From: Caldifarciminota bacterium
GTDB taxonomy: Bacteria > Hydrothermota > 32-111 > QNBC01
Assembly (NCBI GenBank): GCA_023132105.1
Contig: JAGLYS010000021.1
Coordinates: 1-5,797, forward strand
DNA: 5,797 bases
Direction: 5' to 3'
The notes under the pieces are model-generated. The model did no database searches and had not been told where the DNA came from. It saw only the letters and a program-made list of their open reading frames with translations. Shown in pieces: positions 1 through 4,492 of the stretch. Made by a program: the position numbers and the translations under genes. The first letter of the stretch is position 1. Every line of letters begins with the position of its first letter.

Positions 1-10
1 TTTTTGCTTT

Positions 11-41
11 AATTACACGAATTAGAGGAAAATTGCACGAA
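11..41. repeat. Two-copy short repeat with 20-base period, probable dispersed intergenic repeat fragment
   Basis: AATTACACGA at 11-20 recurs as AATTGCACGA at 31-40, nine of ten bases identical and exactly 20 bases apart, and ATTAGAGGAA lies between them. Read on the minus strand it has the form TTCGTGCAATT...TAATTCGTGTAATT. This resembles the ATTCGTGTAATT-type intergenic repeats that I recall from many uncultured bacterial genomes. The two copies and their spacing are seen directly; membership of a dispersed family is from memory and untested. It lies beyond the 3' end of the peptidase gene, where no coding sequence is visible. Confidence 0.45.
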
Positions 42-65
42 AGAGAAGAGGGAAAATAGGGAACA

Positions 66-90
66 GATTCGCTGCTTTCGCAGGAATGAC
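66..90 (-). repeat. Imperfect hairpin repeat of the GTCATTCCTGCGAAAGC type
   Basis: On the minus strand the element begins GTCATTCCTGCGAAAGCAG and ends CGAATC. It folds into an imperfect stem: ATTC at 67-70 pairs with GAAT at 84-87, and CTGC at 72-75 pairs with GCAG at 80-83, around a TTTC loop, with G71 as a single-base bulge. It closely resembles the GTCATTCC(C/T)GCGAAAGC dispersed hairpins that occur in many copies between genes in diverse bacteria. It is 80 bases past the stop codon of the M23 gene and could slow or end transcription, but no T-tract follows it, so it is not a canonical terminator. The family assignment is from memory. Confidence 0.55.
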
Positions 91-169
91 AAAGGGGAAA
101 GGTATGGATGGCAACGAGACTAAAGGGAAAGCCAATTGCCAGTTGGAACGGGTAGAAAATAGGAAATTG

Positions 170-1222
170 TCAAGCACCGTCCACTGTTTTAAATAAAGAC
201 TCTACAATATCTCCGGTGTCGATTTGTCCTTTTTCCACCTTTATCATATTCGAACCGAGAATACGATTGAAATTTCCAAAATAGGAAGGAAGTCCCTCCG
301 AACCGAACAATTCGATTCCATCGCGTAATTCATAATGAATATGTACCCAATCTGCAGTTGCACCGGAAAAACCCATTTTTGCTATATACTGCCCCTGTTC
401 TATTTCATCACCTTCCTTTACATCGATACTTCCTTGCATAAAATGACCAATCAAACTATATTCCCCGTTTTTATGATCAATTATAACATAATTACCAGCC
501 ATACTTTTGGGATTTCGTGAAACCTCATCAAAATCGAACATCCTCTCACCGAGGATATTGTCCTGTATATTATCGACCACCTCAACAATTCTACCTTTAC
601 CCGGGGCATAAACCTTTACTCCAAACCCAAACCAATCTTCATTGGAATTACCTTCACCCTTATACAAATCACCATTTTTGTTAACAACGCAAAAATCATA
701 GGCATAGCGACCGGAATTCGCCTTTACGCCAATTTGACGAGCCATTGGATGAGTCAAATCTATTCTCCTGTGATGAGAATAAAATTCATGACCATCGTAA
801 ACGATAAGTCTATCATTCAAAGGCAAAATCAAATCTGTTTTTGTTTCGTAATATACAGGATTGATAATTACTTCTGATTTATATTTCCATATATTCGTCG
901 GTGAATCGAAATAAAATGTATAATACAGACTTTTGAATTTCAAATCGGCATCGAAGAAATAAAAAGGATTGAAAATGTAAAGTGTATCTTTCGGAGCAAT
1001 TTTAATATTTGGCAATGTATAAATACTTGCCGGAGAGCCATTTCTGTTAATAAATCTCCGTGATAAAAGTTTGTGTCCGCTATCAAAAATCAAAACCTGA
1101 ATTGTGTTGATTTCCAACTCTTCACTTGTCGTATTTTCCAAAAGGAAATCAAAATTCAAGTATTGACAACACCTCCCCTTTTCAATGTATACATTACTCG
1201 GAATAACGGTTATTTTAATCAC
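170..1222 (-). CDS. M23 (LytM/lysostaphin-type) metallopeptidase without signal peptide, GTG start
   Basis: This 350-residue protein has two parts. Residues 1-130 are beta-rich with no recognised family and look like an immunoglobulin-like sandwich. Residues 145-305 match the M23 peptidase core: GVKVYAPGKGRIVEV (201-215), YVIIDH (245-250), a GHF turn with His260, a KEGDEIEQGQYIAKMGFSG stretch (269-287), and the HIH metal motif at 294-296. Known M23 enzymes are zinc endopeptidases that cut peptidoglycan cross-bridges. The first zinc motif is unusual: the canonical HxxxD appears as RYAYD, with Asp176 kept and Arg172 in the His position. An HHRR motif at 150-153 may supply the missing histidine, as I recall for a subgroup of M23 proteins. 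The N-terminus (MIKITVIPSN) shows no signal peptide or lipobox. The start is GTG, with GAGGAG six bases upstream and an in-frame TAG two codons before it, which excludes a longer protein. The gene follows the zinc-module gene by 42 bases and is probably cotranscribed. Fold assignment is strong; activity and target are uncertain. Confidence 0.92.
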   Translation of the reverse strand: MIKITVIPSNVYIEKGRCCQYLNFDFLLENTTSEELEINTIQVLIFDSGHKLLSRRFINRNGSPASIYTLPNIKIAPKDTLYIFNPFYFFDADLKFKSLYYTFYFDSPTNIWKYKSEVIINPVYYETKTDLILPLNDRLIVYDGHEFYSHHRRIDLTHPMARQIGVKANSGRYAYDFCVVNKNGDLYKGEGNSNEDWFGFGVKVYAPGKGRIVEVVDNIQDNILGERMFDFDEVSRNPKSMAGNYVIIDHKNGEYSLIGHFMQGSIDVKEGDEIEQGQYIAKMGFSGATADWVHIHYELRDGIELFGSEGLPSYFGNFNRILGSNMIKVEKGQIDTGDIVESLFKTVDGA

Positions 1223-1228
1223 TATCTA

Positions 1229-1234
1229 CTCCTC
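1229..1234 (-). promoter_or_regulatory. Ribosome binding site of the M23 peptidase gene
   Basis: GAGGAG on the minus strand lies six bases before the GTG codon at 1222-1220. An in-frame TAG at 1228-1226 lies between the site and the start, so this site fixes the start at GTG rather than at any upstream codon. Confidence 0.75.
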
Positions 1235-1247
1235 TATTTCGAATCAA

Positions 1248-1282
1248 TGGCAACTGAGTCAGTATTATAATTCATGTTGCCA
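1248..1282 (-). other. Inverted repeat spanning the stop codon of the upstream gene
   Basis: TGGCAAC at 1248-1254 and GTTGCCA at 1276-1282 form a perfect seven-base inverted repeat with a 21-base loop. The loop contains the TAA stop of the 380-residue gene at 1267-1265 and a second small palindrome, ACTGA/TCAGT, at 1253-1263. No T-tract follows on the minus strand, so it does not look like a terminator. It could be an mRNA structure between the two cotranscribed genes, or chance. Confidence 0.3.
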
Positions 1283-2407
1283 GCATTTACCACTGGGATT
1301 ATATGTTTTCCTCTTACATCTCTTTCCTTTTTTCGATGTGGCTGAACATTGAATGATATGAATTCGTCTTGAAATTCTTTTTACTTTTTTCTTTAAAGAT
1401 CCTTCGAATATTTCTTCTTTTTTAATATGTTCTCTATGAAGAATACAATACCTGCCGGGATGACTTGTAAGATTTTTACATCGTTCACCTGTTTCCGATT
1501 TCCATTTACATCTGTACATTTTTCCCGTTTCACTGAATTTTCCCTCTAATTTCCAGTTCGTAGATTGATAATCCTTGATTCTACCACCAATATCAAGTCC
1601 CGTTTCCGATACCCTTGCAAACAGTTTTGCATTAACCCCGAAGTCATCATTATAATCAAGTTTCAAAGAAAATTCTTTTAATCCACTAAATTGTCTCGCT
1701 TTTGCAATTTGCTGCCATGTCGGTTCATGTGAATACCAGACCATATTATCAGGCAATATAATATCTTCTTTCGGCTCGAGTGTAGCGGTGTAAATCGCCT
1801 GTTGTAATTTGCTCCTGTCCTTATCATATTGAACACCCGCTTCAACCGAACCGATAGGGATCGAGAGATTTATTGATCTCGTATCCTCTCTTGTATAACC
1901 CTCGACACTTTCCACATTTACCATAGTAGCTCCAAGTCCGATAAGTAAATTTATAGCTTCTATAAATTTATGTTCGAATACACGCATATGAAAATCAGCA
2001 AGAGAATAGTATATTTTACTGTTTGTAGGATGCCCCGCATAAATAACATTATTCAAAGGATGTCCGGGAGGAAAAATAAGAGATTTTGATTCTGTTCTGC
2101 TAATTGTAAGAATATCAATTCCATGCGTTCTTATAAATGTAACGGAATCAACAACATCCTTTATAATCAAAGCGGCTGCCGCTGGTAATGTAACGAGAAT
2201 ACCCGGAGGACCAGCTGCAATTCCGAGTAAAGCGAGTGTAACCTGCCCGATAAATTTCCAATTGCTCTTTTGCCCCTCTTTTTTAGCCCTCTCTTTTGCA
2301 ATATTTTCAGCTTCTATTACTTTGTCATCCAATACTAAAACGAATTGGCGTTTTGCATATGGTATGTTATCAAATTTTCGTATCGATTTCACTTCCGTAT
2401 CTTTCAT
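1265..2407 (-). CDS. Unknown protein with hydrophobic N-terminal segment and two C-terminal Cys3His modules
   Basis: I do not recognise the 380-residue protein as a whole. Residues 1-50 are charged. Residues 53-90 are rich in Gly, Ala, Pro, Leu and Ile and could be one or two membrane segments. Residues 112-170 contain FPPGHP, YAGHP, an ADFHMRVFEHKFIEA helix and a LGATMVNVESVEG strand region. Residues 178-292 alternate in a beta-strand-like way and include LPDNMVWYSHEPTWQQIAK and DYNDDFGVNAKLF. The C-terminus has two modules of identical spacing, C-x9-C-x10-C-x2-H: Cys300, Cys310, Cys321, His324 and Cys354, Cys364, Cys375, His378. The second reads like the small CSATTKKGKRCKR...CWQH zinc-binding motif (DUF5763-like, from memory). 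A basic linker (338-348) lies between them. There is no signal peptide. GGAGGA lies three bases before the ATG, and a TAA lies in frame five codons upstream, so the start is well supported. A terminator separates the gene from the protease upstream; the M23 gene follows after 42 bases. Zinc binding is inferred; membrane, nucleic-acid or protein binding are all possible. Confidence 0.85.
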   Translation of the reverse strand: MKDTEVKSIRKFDNIPYAKRQFVLVLDDKVIEAENIAKERAKKEGQKSNWKFIGQVTLALLGIAAGPPGILVTLPAAAALIIKDVVDSVTFIRTHGIDILTISRTESKSLIFPPGHPLNNVIYAGHPTNSKIYYSLADFHMRVFEHKFIEAINLLIGLGATMVNVESVEGYTREDTRSINLSIPIGSVEAGVQYDKDRSKLQQAIYTATLEPKEDIILPDNMVWYSHEPTWQQIAKARQFSGLKEFSLKLDYNDDFGVNAKLFARVSETGLDIGGRIKDYQSTNWKLEGKFSETGKMYRCKWKSETGERCKNLTSHPGRYCILHREHIKKEEIFEGSLKKKVKRISRRIHIIQCSATSKKGKRCKRKTYNPSGKCWQHEL

Positions 2408-2410
2408 AAT

Positions 2411-2416
2411 TCCTCC
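2411..2416 (-). promoter_or_regulatory. Ribosome binding site of the 380-residue unknown gene
   Basis: GGAGGA on the minus strand ends three bases before the ATG at 2407-2405. The in-frame TAA at 2422-2420 just upstream leaves this ATG as the first available start. Confidence 0.7.
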
Positions 2417-2480
2417 ATTTTATATCTGTTAATTTCAAATATCAAAGAAAATTTATTCATTATTTCAATTCCTGCATCAT

Positions 2481-2524
2481 AAAAATGAGGAGAGTCCATA
2501 TTTTCAATTAAAGGACTCTCCTCG
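2481..2524 (-). terminator. Rho-independent terminator of the C25-like protease gene
   Basis: A perfect 11-base inverted repeat, GAGGAGAGTCC at 2487-2497 and GGACTCTCCTC at 2513-2523, surrounds a 15-base loop. In the minus-strand transcript the stem is followed directly by CATTTTT (T-run at 2485-2481). It begins seven bases after the stop codon of the protease gene. The T-tract lies only on the minus-strand side, so it acts in that direction. It implies that the downstream pair of genes needs its own promoter or depends on read-through. Confidence 0.9.
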
Positions 2525-2530
2525 TATTTA

Positions 2531-4258
2531 TTACCTCATCAATACTAATTTCCTTGTCCGATTAACCGAACCACATGTTAAACGACAGAAATAGATGCCG
2601 GAAATAAGTTTCTTATTGTTAGCATTTCGTCCGTCCCATTCTATTTCATTATATCCTGCATTCATTTTACCGTCGATCAATATCTTTACCAGTCTTCCAC
2701 TACTATTGTAAATCTTTAAAGTAACCTTTGACTTTTTATTCATAAAGAATCTTATTGTAGTATTTTCAATCAAGGGATTAGGTTTGTTTTCAAATAAAGT
2801 TATTCTTTCAGGATATGATTGATCGATTTCTATCTCTTTTATACCTGTAATCTGCTTTGCCGCGAATGTTACCCATCGCTCAGTACCAATTGGCAAGTCT
2901 GCCTGACCTTGATACCATATATAGAGTAAAACAAAGTTATCCGTAATAACTGCTGTATCTGCATTTGTATCGATGATTTCAATCGAATCAGGATCTATTC
3001 TGAATGGAAAGAGACAGATCGGTGAACGATAACCCCATTTACTTGTATAACCGGGCTTTCCATCTTTGTTCATTGTTATTTTAAAAGTAATTGTATCACG
3101 CTCGACCCCTTCGTTTACAATCAGTTCTTTTGTATAAAGAATCGTATCATATACATATCCCGGACCTTTCGGTATTCGTGCATCAATCGCCGGGTCACCA
3201 TACAAACCCGAACCATTCAAATCCGGGGGACTGCCGACTCCCGGTGTATTGTTCGCCAAATCGAATACAAAGGAACAATTACCTAACATAAAAGCAGTAG
3301 CCCAGGAATAATGATCCTGTAAACAGAAATACGCCTTTGTTGCACCATGTTGATAACTGGAGCTTCCTTCCGGAATTACATAACCGGTAACGAGGTATGC
3401 TCCTCCACTATGAATCCATGAAGGCACCATAGTGCCGGCATCAAGGACCTGACCGATATTACAATTACCAAGAGCAAAATATATCTTTGGATGTGATGAT
3501 ATAATGTCTATGTCAGAACCGGATTTAGGGTCACCATAGAGATGTCCAAATCCATTAGATCGGAAATACCCCTCATAATTAGGAGTGCCATAATGCATCA
3601 ACCAGGAATTTGGACTTCCATGACCTGAGGTTACAAAGATGTCAACCGAATTACCAAAAATCAAGCTATCGCCATTTATCATTTTTACAAGCCACTCGGT
3701 TCTATCCTGTGGTCCGTCATCATAGGTTACTGCCTTTATAGAATCAGGATGCTTAAGATAATATCGTCCATAAGTTGCTTCATTTGTTCCTATCCCCTGT
3801 GGGAAATAATTAACATTACAGCTACTTGTCCCACCAAGCATAGTTTTTATCTTAAGAAGAGATGGTCCGGTAACGATCCTTAATGCATCCGATGCATCAC
3901 AACCGGTTATGATTCCTCCTATTGCATCCGGATAGGGGTCTGAGTCTAATTGCCTTATATAAGGCCAGAAGTCATTTTTAACAAATGCAGGGGGGGTATC
4001 GATATACTTACAAACAAAACCAATATAGTCGGGTTTATATGCACTTACCTGTGTTTGCGTTTCCCAGATATCGCTTGTATAAGAAAAAACCTGAGCAGAG
4101 TGTCTTGATATAAGACTGTCAACGACTTCTGCCCAACCGGAATCCGCAAGGGTAGAGTTACTGACAACAACAGCATAACGGTATCCTTTTTGTGCCCCAA
4201 GTATTAATGGAATCCCTAATATTAGAACAATAATAACGAACCGTAACAATTTGATCAT
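2531..4258 (-). CDS. Secreted gingipain-like (C25, clan CD) cysteine protease with C-terminal sorting domain
   Basis: The 575-residue product is a predicted extracellular cysteine protease. Residues 1-22 form a signal peptide: a Lys/Arg N-region, a long Val/Ile/Leu core, and a likely cut after LGA22. The peptidase region covers about 25-365. The clan CD pattern, a hydrophobic strand before each catalytic residue, is clear: VDIFVTSGHG with His213 and PKIYFALGNC with Cys266, followed by YGDPAIDARI (353-362), a typical C25 end motif. A DSDPYPDAIGGIITG stretch (105-119) lies before the dyad. Residues 370-470 look like a beta-sandwich. Residues 488-575 are a FlgD-like/type A sorting domain, with NKPNP, the IYNSSGRLVK strand, YNEIEWDGRN, a SGIYFCRL strand and a basic C-terminal tail. 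In Bacteroidetes such domains direct export through the type IX system and are removed. The protein is much shorter than Porphyromonas gingipains (about 900 residues or more), with no obvious long propeptide. AAAGGAGGT lies four bases before the ATG, and a terminator follows the stop. Substrate specificity cannot be read from the sequence. Confidence 0.9.
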   Translation of the reverse strand: MIKLLRFVIIVLILGIPLILGAQKGYRYAVVVSNSTLADSGWAEVVDSLISRHSAQVFSYTSDIWETQTQVSAYKPDYIGFVCKYIDTPPAFVKNDFWPYIRQLDSDPYPDAIGGIITGCDASDALRIVTGPSLLKIKTMLGGTSSCNVNYFPQGIGTNEATYGRYYLKHPDSIKAVTYDDGPQDRTEWLVKMINGDSLIFGNSVDIFVTSGHGSPNSWLMHYGTPNYEGYFRSNGFGHLYGDPKSGSDIDIISSHPKIYFALGNCNIGQVLDAGTMVPSWIHSGGAYLVTGYVIPEGSSSYQHGATKAYFCLQDHYSWATAFMLGNCSFVFDLANNTPGVGSPPDLNGSGLYGDPAIDARIPKGPGYVYDTILYTKELIVNEGVERDTITFKITMNKDGKPGYTSKWGYRSPICLFPFRIDPDSIEIIDTNADTAVITDNFVLLYIWYQGQADLPIGTERWVTFAAKQITGIKEIEIDQSYPERITLFENKPNPLIENTTIRFFMNKKSKVTLKIYNSSGRLVKILIDGKMNAGYNEIEWDGRNANNKKLISGIYFCRLTCGSVNRTRKLVLMR

Positions 4259-4262
4259 TTTG

Positions 4263-4271
4263 ACCTCCTTT
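4263..4271 (-). promoter_or_regulatory. Strong ribosome binding site of the protease gene
   Basis: AAAGGAGGT on the minus strand, nearly the full anti-Shine-Dalgarno complement, lies four bases before the ATG at 4258-4256. It supports the start that places the signal peptide at the very N-terminus. Confidence 0.88.
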
Positions 4272-4425
4272 CAGCTATAATCAAATATATGGATTTGCTT
4301 ATATAGTTAACCATATAATCTTGATATTTTCATCTTTTATTATTAAATCATCTTGTCTATATCGAATCATTTTGATTTTTTATTCCTCATTATATTCTTC
4401 AATTTTTACAATATCAAATCATTAT

Positions 4426-4459
4426 ATTATAGGTTATTCAATTCCGTATAAGATGTCAA
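4426..4459 (-). promoter_or_regulatory. Possible promoter for the protease gene, unusual spacing
   Basis: A perfect TTGACA (4459-4454) and a perfect TATAAT (4431-4426) occur on the minus strand, but the gap between them is 22 bases instead of about 17. A second TATAAT overlaps at 4426-4421. At the normal 17-base distance the hexamer is only TAACCT (4436-4431). If used, the promoter would give a leader of about 160 bases before the protease ATG. In an AT-rich gap the TATAAT may be chance; the TTGACA is less likely to be. Confidence 0.35.
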
Positions 4460-4492
4460 GTCACACTTTGGTATAGCTCCCCCATATTGTTC

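Larger units (their letters stand above)
4259..4492 (-). other. AT-rich intergenic leader upstream of the protease gene
   Basis: This 234-base gap between the beta-helix gene and the protease gene is strongly AT-rich. It holds a possible promoter at 4459-4426 and a strong ribosome binding site at its 3' end. A seven-base inverted repeat, TATATGG at 4286-4292 and CCATATA at 4311-4317, lies just upstream of the ribosome binding site. It overlaps a smaller alternative stem, CAAAT at 4282-4286 and ATTTG at 4293-4297. No intrinsic terminator for the beta-helix gene was found here, and no convincing gene. Confidence 0.5.

Noticed and set aside
132..146. Small inverted repeat CCAAT/GTTGG as terminator of the M23 gene
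   Set aside because: The stem has only five pairs including a G-T pair, and no T-tract follows on the minus strand.
1..169. CRISPR array or transposon end
   Set aside because: There are only two short repeat copies with a 10-base spacing between them, no spacer-repeat alternation, and no terminal inverted repeats or transposase gene.
335..520. Plus-strand open frame of 61 codons
   Set aside because: It lies antisense inside the M23 gene, over its most conserved motifs, and its translation looks like no protein family.
1073..1270. Plus-strand open frame of 65 codons
   Set aside because: It runs antisense across the M23 start and the intergenic gap, with no ribosome binding site or recognisable content.
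2419..2445. TTGATA and TATAAA as a promoter for the two-gene cassette
   Set aside because: The spacer is only 15 bases and the transcript would start at about 2412, inside the ribosome binding site. A promoter is expected in this gap, but this pair is not convincing.
3091..3291. Plus-strand open frame of 66 codons
   Set aside because: Antisense to the protease gene; its sequence follows from the codons of that gene.
1265..4258. A gasdermin-like system with a caspase-like protease next to a pore-forming protein
   Set aside because: The clan CD protease has a signal peptide and sorting domain, so it is exported. It is cut off from the next gene by a terminator, and the 380-residue protein shows no gasdermin features that I can recognise.
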